From: Deinococcus seoulensis
Lineage (GTDB): Bacteria > Deinococcota > Deinococci > Deinococcales > Deinococcaceae
NCBI RefSeq assembly: GCF_014648115.1
Contig: NZ_BMQM01000004.1
Location: 1 to 64,000 of the forward strand
DNA: 64,000 bases
Direction: 5' to 3'
Shown: piece after piece, positions 50,969 through 62,899 of the stretch
Position numbering within the stretch: the stretch's first letter is position 1
Layout of the letters: each line of letters starts with the position of its first letter
The notes under the pieces: model-generated
Databases searched by the model: none
What the model saw: the letters and a program-made list of their open reading frames with translations, nothing else
What the model was told of the DNA's origin: nothing
Position numbers and translations under genes: made by a program

Positions 50969-50975
50969 GGGCGGC

Positions 50976-51443
50976 ATGAGTGCCTCCGCCCCCACCCCCG
51001 AGCCGTCCACCCCAGAACTGCCCAGCCTGGAGTCCCTGAACGCGTTCGGCGCGGGCCGCCTGCCGGGCCTGATCGGCGTCCGGTTCACGCACGCCGCGCG
51101 GGGCCTGCTGCGCAGCGAACTGACCATCCGCCCCGAACTGCTCGCCCCGAACGGCTTCCTGCACGCCGCGAGCGTCATCGCGCTGGCCGACACCACCTGC
51201 GGATACGGCACGCGCATCCTGCTGCCAGACGGCGCGCACTCGTTCACGACCATCGAACTGAAAAGCAACCACCTGGGCACCGCCCGCGACGGCACCGTCA
51301 CCTGCGAGGCCCGCAACGTGCACGCCGGCCGCACCACGCAGGTCTGGGACGCCGAGGTCCGCGCGCCTGACGGCAAACTCATGGCGCTGTTCCGCTGCAC
51401 GCAGGCCGTCCTGTACCCGAAACCCGCCCCGGCAGGCGAGTGA
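50976..51443 (+). CDS. Hotdog-fold thioesterase (PaaI type)
   Basis: 155 aa. GLIGVRFTHAARGLLRSELTIR, LHAASVIALADTTCGYGT and FTTIELKSNHLGTA match PaaI/YbgC-like acyl-CoA thioesterases, with the Asp/Glu of ADTT as catalytic base. It hydrolyses aromatic or short acyl-CoAs. A Pro/Ser/Thr-rich start of about 20 residues precedes the domain. It is followed 1 nt later by aat. Confidence 0.88.
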   Translation: MSASAPTPEPSTPELPSLESLNAFGAGRLPGLIGVRFTHAARGLLRSELTIRPELLAPNGFLHAASVIALADTTCGYGTRILLPDGAHSFTTIELKSNHLGTARDGTVTCEARNVHAGRTTQVWDAEVRAPDGKLMALFRCTQAVLYPKPAPAGE

Positions 51444-51444
51444 C

Positions 51445-52065
51445 TTGCCCGCCGCGCGCACCTTCCTGACCCACCCGGACCCCCTGACCCGCGAGGTCGC
51501 CCGCAACTACGCCGGGGGCGCGTTCCTGATGGACAACGGCGACGGCCTGCAATGGTACTCCGTCGAGGGCCGCGCCGTCCTCCCGCTGACCGAGGCGGAC
51601 GGACTGCACGTGCCCCGCCGCCTGCGCCGCGAGCTGAAGCACTTCGAGCCGCGCATGGACACCGCCTTCGCGCAGGTGGTCGCCGGGTGCCGGGGCGAAC
51701 TGCCGGGCAGCCCCCCCCGCGACGGCGAGTGGATCAGCGACGAACTCGCGGACCTGTACCTGCACCTGCACGCGCAGGGACTGGCACACTCCTTCGAGGT
51801 CTGGCGCGGCGGGCAACTGGCCGGGGGCGTGCTGGGCCTCGCGCTGGGCGGCGCGTTCATCGCCGAGAGCAAATTCCACCGCGTCACGAACGCCAGCAAG
51901 GCCGCCCTGATCCTCCTGGCCGCGCACCTGCACGCGCGCGGATTCACGCTGCTGGACGCCCAGATTCAGAACCCGCACATCGAGACGCTGGGCGTGCGCG
52001 AGATCGGCAGCGACACGTACGGCGCGCTACTGGGCGCCGCTTTGCCGCTGGACGTCAGCCTGTAA
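51445..52065 (+). CDS. aat: Leucyl/phenylalanyl-tRNA-protein transferase
   Basis: 206 aa. It adds Leu or Phe to Arg/Lys N-termini for the N-end rule. LQWYSVEGRAVLPL, LHLHAQGLAHSFEVWRGGQLAGGVLG (cited in part) and IAESKFHRVTNASKAAL are the family blocks. In the usual GESMFS motif the Met is replaced (AESKF). TTG 51445 directly follows the thioesterase stop. A C8 tract (51711-51718) lies in the frame. The stop TAA is the left flanking triplet of miniature element copy 8. Confidence 0.9.
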   Translation: MPAARTFLTHPDPLTREVARNYAGGAFLMDNGDGLQWYSVEGRAVLPLTEADGLHVPRRLRRELKHFEPRMDTAFAQVVAGCRGELPGSPPRDGEWISDELADLYLHLHAQGLAHSFEVWRGGQLAGGVLGLALGGAFIAESKFHRVTNASKAALILLAAHLHARGFTLLDAQIQNPHIETLGVREIGSDTYGALLGAALPLDVSL

Positions 52066-52201
52066 TGCGGACTCCGATTGAATGGCTTATAAAGCCGTTC
52101 CATCCGAGCGGATGCGAGTAGGAGAGAAACGCCCCTCCGGACGTGGAGCTGGCAGGGGCGGTGAAGTTCCGGGTTGTCAGCGAAACAGACGGCAGTCCGT
52201 A
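52066..52201 (-). mobile_element. Miniature inverted-repeat element, copy 8
   Basis: A 136-bp reverse-oriented copy, flanked by TAA on both sides (52063-52065 = aat stop; 52202-52204). It shares the GAGCGGATGCGAGTAGGAGA body with copies 3 and 9. Confidence 0.78.
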
Positions 52202-52202
52202 T

Positions 52203-52238
52203 AACGGGGTGTGGGTCGTGCTGACCCCACGGCCCCGT

Positions 52239-52239
<1 letters not shown>
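52203..52239 (-). terminator. Terminator-like hairpin after mntH
   Basis: AACGGGG pairs with CCCCGTT, with an inner GTGGG/CCCAC-type stem and one bulge. It overlaps the mntH stop and the right flank of element copy 8. Confidence 0.5.
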
Positions 52240-53552
<1,313 letters not shown>

Positions 53553-53560
53553 GCCGCATC

Positions 53561-53574
53561 TTAGGCACGCCTAA
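53561..53574 (-). promoter_or_regulatory. DtxR/MntR-type operator over the mntH -10 box
   Basis: TTAGGCACGCCTAA is a perfect TTAGGC/GCCTAA palindrome with a 2-nt centre. The -10 box TAAGAT (53563-53558) overlaps it. It resembles DtxR-family boxes (TTAGGNNNNCCTAA). Confidence 0.7.
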
Positions 53575-53668
53575 AAATAAAATCCAGCCCTGCCCCGTCC
53601 GCCCCGGCCCGCGCCGCCACAGCATCAAGAAACGCCCAAGCCCAAGCCCGCCCCGCGCCCCGCAGCCG

Positions 53669-53722
53669 CCCACCTGCCCTCTGCACTGGCCCACCTGCCC
53701 TCTTCACTAGCCAACCTGCTAG
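53669..53722. repeat. 21-bp tandem repeat, 2.5 units
   Basis: CCCACCTGCCCTCT-N-CACT-N-G occurs at 53669-53689 and 53690-53710 with two substitutions. A partial CCAACCTGCTAG unit follows. It lies in the mntH-serA divergent region. Confidence 0.75.
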
Positions 53723-53765
53723 CCAAATCACGCCCGCACCCCCTCCGGACGCTTACCCTCTGGGC

Positions 53766-55400
<1,635 letters not shown>

Positions 55401-55416
55401 GGACCGGCGCAGCGTG

Positions 55417-55450
55417 AGGGGGGGCGGCCCGGTCGGGTTCGCCCCCCCTT
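55417..55450. terminator. Terminator between serA and the flavoprotein gene
   Basis: A 10-bp stem AGGGGGGGCG/CGCCCCCCCT (55417-55426 with 55440-55449), 17 nt past the serA stop. Confidence 0.7.
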
Positions 55451-55483
55451 CTGCGTGCCGGTGCTGCGTGGCTCCGCTGAAGT

Positions 55484-56824
55484 TCAGAGTTGCCGGTGCA
55501 GGCGGTCGGCGGCGACCAGCAGTACGTCCCACACGCCACTGAACGGCGGGGCATACGCGAGGTCCGCGTCGAACAGGTCCTGCGCGGTCGCGCGGGTGCC
55601 CAGCAGGGCCGCGACCACATCCACCCGTTTCACGCTCAGGTGGTTGCGGCCGATCAGTTGCGCGCCCAGCAGGCGGCCTGTGCCCCGCTCGCCGGTCAGG
55701 CGCACGTGAATGGGTCTGGATCCCGAGTGGTACCCGGCGTGGTCGGTGCTGGTCACGTCCACGCTCACGGCCTTCAGGCCCAGTTCGTCCGCCTCGGTCT
55801 GGGTCAGGCCGGTGCGGGCCACGCCCAGCTCGAAGGTCCTGAAGATCCCCGTGCCGACCACGCCGGGAAAGCGGGCGTGCCCTCCGGCCATGTTCACGCC
55901 TGCCACGCGGCCCATGCGGTTGGCGGGCAGGCCCAGCGGAATGTGCACGCTGCGGCGCGTGACGCGGTGCGTGCTCTGCGTGTTGTCACCGGCCGAGTAG
56001 ATGCCGGGCACGTTCGTTTCCTGCCGGGCGTTCACGGCGACCGCGCCCGTCTTGCCCAGCCGCACCCCGGCTGCCCGCGCCAGTTCCACGTTCGGTTTCA
56101 CGCCGACCGCCACCACGACCAGATCGGCGCGCACCAGTCCGGCGTCCGTCTGCACGCCCGTCACGTGCCCGGTGCCGGTCAGGCCCTCCACGGTCACGCC
56201 GCAGCGCACGTCCACCCCGCCGCGTTCCAGTTCCTCACGGACCTGCGCCTGCAACTGCGGGTCCAGCATGCGGCCTGCCACTTCCGGCCCCCGTTCCAGC
56301 AGGACCACGCTCAGGCCCCGCGCCCGCAGCGCCTCGGCCAGCTCCAGCCCGATGTACCCGCCGCCCACGATGCAGGCCCGGCGGGCGCCCGCCACGCTCG
56401 CCTCCAGCGCCTGCCCGTCCGGAATGTCGCGCAGCACGTGCACGCCGCCCAGGTCCGTTCTGGCCCACGCGGGCCGCACGGCCGACACCCCGGTCGCCAG
56501 CAGCAGCCGGTCGAACGGTTCGGTCGTCGTGCGCCCCGCCTCGCGGTCCAGCACGGTGACCGTCGCGGCCCGCGCGTCCACGCCCGTCACCTCGTGCCGG
56601 GTGCGCACGCCGATCCCGCGCGCCCGCATCTGCTCGGGCGTGCGCGCCACCAGATCCCCGAAGTCCCCGACCTCACCGCCGATCACGTACGGTAACCCGC
56701 ACGCGCCGTAACTCACGAACTCACCACGGTCGAACACCACGATCTGCGCGTCCGGACTGAACCGCCGCGCCCGGCTGGCCGCACTCATTCCTGCGGCCAC
56801 GCCGCCCACAATCACGATTCGCAT
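55484..56824 (-). CDS. CoA-disulfide reductase-like FAD/NAD(P) oxidoreductase
   Basis: 446 aa. FAD motif VIVGGVAAGMSAASRARR, the redox Cys in SYGACGLPYVIGG (about 42-43), NAD motif IVGGGYIGLELAEAL and IYSAGDNTQSTHRV match CoA-disulfide reductase/NADH oxidase proteins with a single active Cys. It may reduce CoA or bacillithiol disulfides, or polysulfides. It lacks a C-terminal rhodanese domain. It is convergent with serA. Confidence 0.88.
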   Translation of the reverse strand: MRIVIVGGVAAGMSAASRARRFSPDAQIVVFDRGEFVSYGACGLPYVIGGEVGDFGDLVARTPEQMRARGIGVRTRHEVTGVDARAATVTVLDREAGRTTTEPFDRLLLATGVSAVRPAWARTDLGGVHVLRDIPDGQALEASVAGARRACIVGGGYIGLELAEALRARGLSVVLLERGPEVAGRMLDPQLQAQVREELERGGVDVRCGVTVEGLTGTGHVTGVQTDAGLVRADLVVVAVGVKPNVELARAAGVRLGKTGAVAVNARQETNVPGIYSAGDNTQSTHRVTRRSVHIPLGLPANRMGRVAGVNMAGGHARFPGVVGTGIFRTFELGVARTGLTQTEADELGLKAVSVDVTSTDHAGYHSGSRPIHVRLTGERGTGRLLGAQLIGRNHLSVKRVDVVAALLGTRATAQDLFDADLAYAPPFSGVWDVLLVAADRLHRQL

Positions 56825-56949
56825 GCCCGCAGCCTAGCCGCTCCCCGCCCGCCAGCCGTACCGGCGGCCTTCATGCGGGGCAGTGGGTTGCGGGCGGGGG
56901 AGAGGAATGCACCCGCCCGCAACCCCCTCCAGCCACCCGCCACCCGCCG

Positions 56950-56975
56950 TCTGCCATCAGCTATCTGCCATCAGC
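56950..56975. repeat. Direct repeat TCTGCCATCAGC
   Basis: Two units (56950-56961, 56964-56975) before the stop of the CAP protein gene, akin to the GCCATCTGCC repeats at 16866-16948. Confidence 0.6.
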
Positions 56976-56979
56976 CGTA

Positions 56980-58068
56980 TCACCGCCCGAAGCTCTGCAC
57001 CCAGTAGTTGGCGAAGGTGGTGGTGGGGGTGCCGTTGCCGACGGCGGCGCCGAAGAGGGTCCAGTCGGGGTTCATGAGGGTCCGGCAGTGGCCGGGGCTG
57101 TCGATGAGGGTCTGCAGGGCCTCCTCGGGCGTCATGACGTTGTAGGCGGCGTTCTCGCCTGCCAGTTCGCCTGTGAAGCCGTTCTGGCGGGCGCGTTCCA
57201 GGGGTTCGCTGCCGGTTTCGGGGTTCACGTGCCCGCGGAAGTTCAGGCGGACCATGTCGTTCACGTGCATCTGCGCGCTGCGGGCCAGCGTGTCGTCCCA
57301 GGCGAGCGGGCCGGTCGTGTTGAACAGCTGGTCTCCGCAACGCTGCCCCTGCCGCCGGGCTTCGTTGGTGATGTTCATGAAGCGCACCATCCACTCGCGG
57401 GGATCGCTGACCTCGATCTGTGCGGGCTGCACGTACACCAGCGCGGCCCGGCCGTCCTGCACCGACACGCCGTAGCGGCTGAAGCCGACCCGGTGCCCGC
57501 ACTGGTTGGCGAGTGCCCCGGCGACCAGTTTGACCTTCCCGAGTTTCGCCATGGTGAAACTGGCCGAGCGTTTCGCCGGGTAGTGCAAGCGGGCCAGTTC
57601 GTTTTTCAGGGTGAAGCCCCGCAGGACCTGCTCGGCCACGCTGTCCAGCGTCGGGTCGCGGTGCGCCTGCTGCCCGCAGCTCAGGAAGTCCGCCTGCACG
57701 ACCTCCGAGAACAGGTCACTGGAATTGACCAGTTGCTCCGGGTTCAGGGTCACGCCCGGCAGGTTCAGGGTCGGCAGGGACGGCGCGATGACCGGCCCGG
57801 CGGGAGCGGCGGGGGGTTGCGTGCCGCCCGGTTGCCCACCTCCGGCCTGAACGCCCGAGTTCTGGACACCGGCGTTCTGCTGCGCAGCCGGCTGGGTCGC
57901 CGTCGTCTGTGTGGTGGCTGTCTGTGCAGCGCCCGTCTGTGTGGTGGCCGTCTGTGCAGGGGTCGGCTGTGTCTCGCCCGTCTGTGCGCTGGCGGGCTGT
58001 TGGGCAGCGAGCAGGGCGGTCAGCAGGAACAGGGTGCGGCGCGTCAGAAATGAAGGTGAAGTAAGCAT
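56980..58068 (-). CDS. Secreted CAP-domain protein with Thr/Gln-rich linker
   Basis: 362 aa. Signal peptide (FLLTALLAAQQPASA), then a low-complexity Thr/Gln/Ala stretch (about 30-95) with repeated ATTQT units. A middle domain follows, then a C-terminal CAP domain: RFMNITNEARRQG, MHVNDMVRLNFRGHVNPETG, LAGENAAYNVMTPEEAL, SPGHCRTLMNPDWTLFGAAV. These are the CAP1-CAP4 landmarks with His and Glu pocket residues present. Cys pairs (SCGQQ, QCGH, RCGD, HCRT) suggest disulfides. Function unknown; cell-envelope or extracellular. Confidence 0.85.
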   Translation of the reverse strand: MLTSPSFLTRRTLFLLTALLAAQQPASAQTGETQPTPAQTATTQTGAAQTATTQTTATQPAAQQNAGVQNSGVQAGGGQPGGTQPPAAPAGPVIAPSLPTLNLPGVTLNPEQLVNSSDLFSEVVQADFLSCGQQAHRDPTLDSVAEQVLRGFTLKNELARLHYPAKRSASFTMAKLGKVKLVAGALANQCGHRVGFSRYGVSVQDGRAALVYVQPAQIEVSDPREWMVRFMNITNEARRQGQRCGDQLFNTTGPLAWDDTLARSAQMHVNDMVRLNFRGHVNPETGSEPLERARQNGFTGELAGENAAYNVMTPEEALQTLIDSPGHCRTLMNPDWTLFGAAVGNGTPTTTFANYWVQSFGR

Positions 58069-58253
58069 CTGCTGCTATTGCATCATGAGAACCGCACGCT
58101 GTCCTCACAATCTGCCCATTAAGTTTGAAGATCCTCACGTTCGGCGGGTGTGCACCCGACACGTAGCCCCCCACGCGCATCCCCCCACCCGGCGCCCCGG
58201 TACCGGGCCAGTACTCCGCTGCACAGTGCCGAGCGGCGCACCCCCACGCGGGC

Positions 58254-58259
58254 TACCAT
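58254..58259 (+). promoter_or_regulatory. Leaderless -10 box of the aminotransferase gene
   Basis: TACCAT, 7 nt, ATG 58267. It decides against a longer upstream frame. Confidence 0.6.
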
Positions 58260-58266
58260 GCGGGGC

Positions 58267-59427
58267 ATGAGCGAAGCCCCCCCCATGCAGTACGCGCCCC
58301 TGAACCGCGCCCGCCTGATCGCCCCCGGCCCGGTCGAAGTCGCTCCGGACGTGCTGGCCCAGCTGGCGCAACCGCAGATGCACCACCGCGCGCAGGCCGG
58401 CATCGACAAGCTGATGGAAGCCCGCGCGAAACTCACGCAGTTGCTCGGCGACCCCTACGACGCCGTCATCACGACCAGCAGCGGCACCGGCGCGTTCGAG
58501 GGCGCCCTGCTGAGCACCACCCCGGCAGGCGCGCGGGTCGTGAACGCCCAGGCCGGGAAGTTCAGCGAACGCTGGGGCGAGATGGCCCAGCGCTTCGGGT
58601 ACGACACGACCCTGGTCGCCAGACCCTGGGGCGACGTGCTCGACCCGCAGCAGGTCGCGGACGCCACGCGCGGCGCGCACACCCTGCTGATCACGCACAG
58701 CGAGACCAGCACCGGCGCCCTGCACGACCTGGAAGCCATCGCCCGCGCCGCGAAGGCGCAGAACCCGGACCTGATCGTCATTGCCGACTGCATCACCTCG
58801 TACGGCGTGGCGGAACTCCGCCCGGCCGCGTGGGGCGTGGACGTGATCGTCTCCGGCAGCCAGAAGGGCACCGCCACCCCGCCGGGCCTGGGCTTCGTGC
58901 TGTTCAGCCCCGAGGTGCAGGCGCGCATGATCCGCAATCCGGGCAACGCCTTCTACCTCGACATGACCCGCGAACTGGCCGGACAGAAAGCCGGGAGCAC
59001 CCCGCAGACCCCGGCCATCAACCTGATCTACGCCCTGAGCACCGCCCTGGACCGCCTGCTGAGCGTGCCGCACGAGGTCCTGTGGGCCGAGCAGCGCCGC
59101 AAGACCGACGCCCTGATCGCCGCCGGAACCGCGCTGGGCGCGCCTGCCTGGGCACCGCGCACCAGCCCGGCCGTCGCGGTCCTGACGCCCCCGGACGGCA
59201 TCACCGGCCGTCAGGTGGCCGCGCAACTGGCCAGCATGGGCCAGCGCGCCCTGCCCGGACAGGCCCCTCACGAGGACACCGTGTTCCGCGTGAGCACCAT
59301 GGGCTACGCCGACCGCTACGACGCCCTGAGCATCGCCGGAATCCTGGAAGACGCCTTCGCCGCGCTCGGCGTGCCCTTCGAGCGGGGCGCCGCCGTGAAC
59401 GCCGCGTGGCAGGCGCTGAACGACTGA
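58267..59427 (+). CDS. Class-V aminotransferase (serine/alanine-glyoxylate type)
   Basis: 386 aa. The PLP lysine is in [15 protein letters not shown], preceded by [10 protein letters not shown] (PLP-binding Asp) and [13 protein letters not shown]. It belongs to the AGXT/SGAT-like group that in Thermus and Deinococcus relatives also serves serine metabolism. Given serA 3 kb away, a role as phosphoserine or serine aminotransferase is possible; alanine-glyoxylate is the alternative. It ends in a perfect 20-bp hairpin. Confidence 0.88.
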   Translation: MSEAPPMQYAPLNRARLIAPGPVEVAPDVLAQLAQPQMHHRAQAGIDKLMEARAKLTQLLGDPYDAVITTSSGTGAFEGALLSTTPAGARVVNAQAGKFSERWGEMAQRFGYDTTLVARPWGDVLDPQQVADATRGAHTLLITHSETSTGALHDLEAIARAAKAQNPDLIVIADCITSYGVAELRPAAWGVDVIVSGSQKGTATPPGLGFVLFSPEVQARMIRNPGNAFYLDMTRELAGQKAGSTPQTPAINLIYALSTALDRLLSVPHEVLWAEQRRKTDALIAAGTALGAPAWAPRTSPAVAVLTPPDGITGRQVAAQLASMGQRALPGQAPHEDTVFRVSTMGYADRYDALSIAGILEDAFAALGVPFERGAAVNAAWQALND

Positions 59428-59430
59428 ACG

Positions 59431-59481
59431 CACCCACGCAGAACCGCCCCAGCTTCAGGCCGGGGCGGTTCTGCGTGGGTG
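59431..59481. terminator. Perfect 20-bp inverted repeat between convergent genes
   Basis: Arms 59431-59450 and 59462-59481 are perfectly complementary around 11 nt. No T run. A GCTGCGTGGGT direct repeat follows. Confidence 0.75.
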
Positions 59482-59503
59482 CTGCGTGGGTGATGGTCAG
59501 TGC

Positions 59504-59710
59504 TCAGCGGACGGGGGGGGTGCTGGGCGGGTCACCGGCGGGGGGATCGCGGCGCTTGGTGCTGGTCACGCCGGCCAGGATGCCCAGGCCGAGCAGGACC
59601 ACGGCGCCGATCAGGGTGTACGACTGCGGCCACGCGAACGCGTTTCCGGCGATGAACAACCCGACGATAAGAACGACGATCCCGATCATGTAAATGCTGA
59701 AGTTCGACAT
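59504..59710 (-). CDS. Small two-segment membrane protein
   Basis: 68 aa: two membrane segments (YMIGIVVLIVGLFIAGNAF and LIGAVVLLGLGILAGV) and a polar Pro-rich tail. AGGAGG stands before ATG 59710 and the leader is long, unlike most genes here. An inverted repeat (59770-59784) upstream may be regulatory. Function unknown. Confidence 0.75.
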   Translation of the reverse strand: MSNFSIYMIGIVVLIVGLFIAGNAFAWPQSYTLIGAVVLLGLGILAGVTSTKRRDPPAGDPPSTPPVR

Positions 59711-59769
59711 GGTGACCTCCTGTTGCAGTAGAGAACTGGAACCTGAATGAAGCGAAGAGTCTCGGACAT

Positions 59770-59784
59770 ACTGTTCTGGACAGT
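59770..59784 (-). promoter_or_regulatory. Small inverted repeat upstream of the membrane-protein gene
   Basis: ACTGTTCTGGACAGT: perfect ACTGT/ACAGT arms with a 5-nt centre, 60 nt before the ATG. A TACACT box on the minus strand lies further upstream. Confidence 0.35.
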
Positions 59785-59954
59785 GGAATGATGTCCGGTT
59801 GAATGTGATCAGTGTAGTTCAGTGAATCTGACGCTGCCGCAATGAACTGTTGAAGCGACCTTGAAAGGGACTTTAAGTGCCCTTCAGGTCTGTTCCCGCC
59901 GGAGCACAGGGGACGGGCAGGACGCTGCCGCCCCCGTGCCGTACCCTGGGCGGC

Positions 59955-61169
59955 ATGACCCGCGCCCTGTACCACACCACTCACGACCTGCTGTTCACCG
60001 CGCGGGTCACGCACGCCCACGCTCACACTCACGCTCACGAGGTCGCGCTGGACGCCACGGCCCTGTACCCCGAGTCGGGCGGGCAGGCATCCGACACCGG
60101 CACGCTGCGCTGGACGGACGCAGGCGGTGACGCCCGCGTGGCGACCGTGACGCACAGCCGCAGGGACAGGGCCGCCGGACTGATCTGGCACGCCCTGACC
60201 GGCGACGTGCCCCCGGTCGGCACGCCGGTGGCGGGCGAGGTGGACGCCGCGCGCCGCTGGCGGCACTCGCAGCGGCACAGCGCCGAGCACCTGCTGGCCC
60301 AGGCGTTCGTGCGCGTGAACCCGGCGTTCACGGTGGACGCCGTGAACATGACCGGCCCGGAATGCACCCTGGACCTGCGCGGCGACCCGGCCGAAACGCA
60401 CGTGCGGGCCGCCGAGGTCCTGCTGCGCGAGACGCTGGGCCGCACCGACCTGACCCTCGAAACGCCGGTCGTGCCGGACCATGACCTGCACCTCTACCCG
60501 CTGCGGCGCGGGGCGAAGGTCAGCGGGGACGTGCGCCTCGTGATCTTCCGGGACGGGCAGGGCGAGCCGTTCGACGTGAGCGCCTGCGGCGGCACGCACG
60601 TCCCCCGCGCCAGCATGGCCGCCCCGGTCGTGATCCTGCGCACCGAGCGCGTGAAGGGCGGCGTGACCCGCGTGACCTTCATGGCAGGCGAGGAGGCGGG
60701 CGCGTTCCTGAGCAGCGTGTACACCGACGCCCGTAGGCTGGCCGTGGGGTTCAGCGTGCCGGTCGAGCGGCTGCCCGAACGGGTCGAGGCGCTGAGCGCC
60801 GAGCGGGCCGCACTGGCCTCGCAGCTGGACGCTCTGCACGCCGCGCACGCCCGCACCCTGCGGGACGCCTCTGCCGCACAGACGCACGGAACGGTGACCC
60901 TGCGTCTCGTGACGCTGCCCGACCCGGCTGGCCTGCTGCCCGCCCTGACCGACCTGAACCCCGGCGAGGTCGTCGTGGCGGTCACAGATGCGGGCCGCGT
61001 GGGTATCGGCAGCGCGCACCCCGACCTGAATGCCGCCGGGGTGCTGCGCGCCGCGCTGAACGCCAGCGGCGGCAAGGGCGGCGGAAGGCCCGACCTCGCG
61101 CAGGGCAGCACCCCGGACGTGGCCGCCTTCACGCACGCCGTCCGCGGGGCGCTGACCACCCCCGCCTGA
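59955..61169 (+). CDS. Alanyl-tRNA editing protein (AlaX, long form with DHHA1)
   Basis: 404 aa. A free-standing editing domain that hydrolyses Ser- or Gly-tRNA(Ala): [10 protein letters not shown], zinc motif HSAEH in [10 protein letters not shown], and CGGTHVPRA with the third and fourth ligands. A C-terminal DHHA1-like part carries [16 protein letters not shown] 59955 follows TACCCT (59942-59947) by exactly 7 nt. A His-rich stretch (HAHAHTHAH) sits near the N-terminus. Confidence 0.9.
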   Translation: MTRALYHTTHDLLFTARVTHAHAHTHAHEVALDATALYPESGGQASDTGTLRWTDAGGDARVATVTHSRRDRAAGLIWHALTGDVPPVGTPVAGEVDAARRWRHSQRHSAEHLLAQAFVRVNPAFTVDAVNMTGPECTLDLRGDPAETHVRAAEVLLRETLGRTDLTLETPVVPDHDLHLYPLRRGAKVSGDVRLVIFRDGQGEPFDVSACGGTHVPRASMAAPVVILRTERVKGGVTRVTFMAGEEAGAFLSSVYTDARRLAVGFSVPVERLPERVEALSAERAALASQLDALHAAHARTLRDASAAQTHGTVTLRLVTLPDPAGLLPALTDLNPGEVVVAVTDAGRVGIGSAHPDLNAAGVLRAALNASGGKGGGRPDLAQGSTPDVAAFTHAVRGALTTPA

Positions 61170-61209
61170 CCGTTCACAGCCGCGCCGGAACTTGGTAGGC
61201 TCAGGGGTC

Positions 61210-61917
61210 ATGAGTATTCACCTGAACGCCGAACCCGGCCAGATCGCCGAAACCGTCCTCCTGCCGGGCGACCCGCTGCGTGCCAAGCACATCGCCGAGA
61301 CCTTCCTGACCGACCCCGTCCTGCACAACACCGTGCGCGGCATGCACGGCTACACCGGCACGTACAAGGGCCAGCGGGTCAGCGTGCAGGGCACCGGCAT
61401 GGGCATCGCCAGCTCCATGATCTACGTCAGCGAACTGATCACCGCCTACGGCTGCAAGAACCTGATCCGCGTCGGCACCGCCGGCAGCTATCAGGAGAAC
61501 GTGCACGTGCGCGACATTGTGCTGGCGCAGGCGGCGTGTACGGACAGCAACATCAACAACATCCGCTTCGGCGCGAAAAACTTCGCCCCCATCGCCGACT
61601 TCGACCTGCTGATGCGCGCCTACCAGATCGCCCGCGAGCGCGGCCACACCACGCACGTCGGGAACATCATGAGCAGCGACACCTTCTACCACGACGATTT
61701 CGACCAGTACAAGATCTGGGCGGACTTCGGCGTGCTGGCCGTCGAGATGGAAGCCGCCGGGCTGTACACCCTGGCCGCCAAGCACGGCGTGAAGGCCCTG
61801 ACCGTCCTGACCGTCAGCGACCACCTCGTCACCCGCGAGGAAACCACCGCCGAGGAACGCCAGCTGACCTTCAACGCCATGATCGAGATCGCCCTCGACG
61901 CCGCGCTGGGCGAGTAA
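61210..61917 (+). CDS. deoD: Purine-nucleoside phosphorylase (DeoD type)
   Basis: 235 aa, hexameric PNP family. It splits purine (deoxy)nucleosides with phosphate. It has [27 protein letters not shown] (cited in part), [21 protein letters not shown] and [11 protein letters not shown], and the catalytic Asp in LTVSDHL. Deinococcus degrades much of its own DNA after damage, so salvage fits. TAGGCT (61196-61201) lies 8 nt before ATG 61210. The stop TAA is the left flanking triplet of element copy 9. Confidence 0.94.
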   Translation: MSIHLNAEPGQIAETVLLPGDPLRAKHIAETFLTDPVLHNTVRGMHGYTGTYKGQRVSVQGTGMGIASSMIYVSELITAYGCKNLIRVGTAGSYQENVHVRDIVLAQAACTDSNINNIRFGAKNFAPIADFDLLMRAYQIARERGHTTHVGNIMSSDTFYHDDFDQYKIWADFGVLAVEMEAAGLYTLAAKHGVKALTVLTVSDHLVTREETTAEERQLTFNAMIEIALDAALGE

Positions 61918-62051
61918 TACGGACTCCGATTGAATGGGCTGCAAAGACCATTCAATCCGAGCGGATGCGAGTAGGAGAGAAAAGGATTCCGGACGTGGAG
62001 CCGGCAATCCGGTGAAGTTCCGGATTGTTGGCGAAACAAACGGAATCCGCA
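61918..62051 (-). mobile_element. Miniature inverted-repeat element, copy 9 (full length)
   Basis: A 134-bp reverse copy, flanked by TAA on both sides (61915-61917 = deoD stop; 62052-62054). Confidence 0.8.
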
Positions 62052-62124
62052 TAACCCCTTCAGGACTGCACCCCAGGCTGCACCTGCCGGGTCGCCGTGT
62101 GCGGCCCGGTTTTACACTGAGGGC

Positions 62125-62892
62125 ATGAAGCGCGCAGCGGACTGGACGTTCAGTTATCCGGCGACGATGGGGGGCCGTCTGTCAGGGCGGGGTCTGGCCC
62201 GGCTGCGGCTGGCGCTGGGACTGCTGTTCCCGCCGCTGCGCTGGCCCCTGCGGCGCGTGGCGGACCTGCCTGCCCCGCTGCGCGGCGTGGCGTGGCCTGC
62301 GGGCGTGACCCCGCTGGGCGTGTACCGCGACCGGGCGGGTGGGACGTTCGTGCGCCTGCGCGGCCCGGCTGACCCGCACGGGCAGGCGCGGGCGCTGACC
62401 GGCCTCCGCGCCGCGCTGCTGGCGGCCGGGTGCCCGCCCGTGCCGACGGGTGCCGTGGGTTTCGGCGTGCCTGCGGACCTGTTCGGGGTGGGGGAGGAGT
62501 CCCTGCTGCTCGTGGTCGGCGCCCAGGTCGGCACGCTGGAGCTGCCGCTGCTGCCCCGGTCGGGGCATGCGGCCGCAGAGCCGGGCCTGAACCTGGGCGC
62601 CCTGCCCGGCGTGTCCTGGTCGGAACCGCAGGGCGCGCCGCATGCCCTGTTGCCGCCGGGCACGGACATCCGCGCGGCATTCACGCACTGGGTGGCGCAG
62701 GCGGCCGCGCAGGGCTGGGCGGCGCAGCCCCCACTGTTCGGTGCCGCGCAGGCCTTCACGCTCCTGACGAACGGCGAGCGGGCCGTGACCCTGAGTGCCG
62801 CGCAGGTCAGCGAGGTGCCCCTGGTGTGGGCGGCCGCGCTGGAAGGCGACCTGTGGAGTCATCTGCGGCGGCGCGCGGCTGCGCGTCAGTAG
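62125..62892 (+). CDS. Unknown 255-aa protein
   Basis: I recognise no family. It is a soluble, Leu/Ala/Pro-rich protein with a basic N-terminus and a mid-section VGVGEESLLLVVGAQVGTLELPLLP-like strand region (62460-62570). No motif or signal peptide; the segment ALGLLFPPLRWPL is weakly hydrophobic. TACACT lies 6 nt before ATG 62125, so expression is likely. It converges with the secreted protein gene 7 nt on. Confidence 0.6.
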   Translation: MKRAADWTFSYPATMGGRLSGRGLARLRLALGLLFPPLRWPLRRVADLPAPLRGVAWPAGVTPLGVYRDRAGGTFVRLRGPADPHGQARALTGLRAALLAAGCPPVPTGAVGFGVPADLFGVGEESLLLVVGAQVGTLELPLLPRSGHAAAEPGLNLGALPGVSWSEPQGAPHALLPPGTDIRAAFTHWVAQAAAQGWAAQPPLFGAAQAFTLLTNGERAVTLSAAQVSEVPLVWAAALEGDLWSHLRRRAAARQ

Positions 62893-62899
62893 GAACGGG

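Noticed and set aside
50415..50975. Long N-terminal extension of the thioesterase
   Set aside because: It would run antisense through recF and across the thioesterase promoter.
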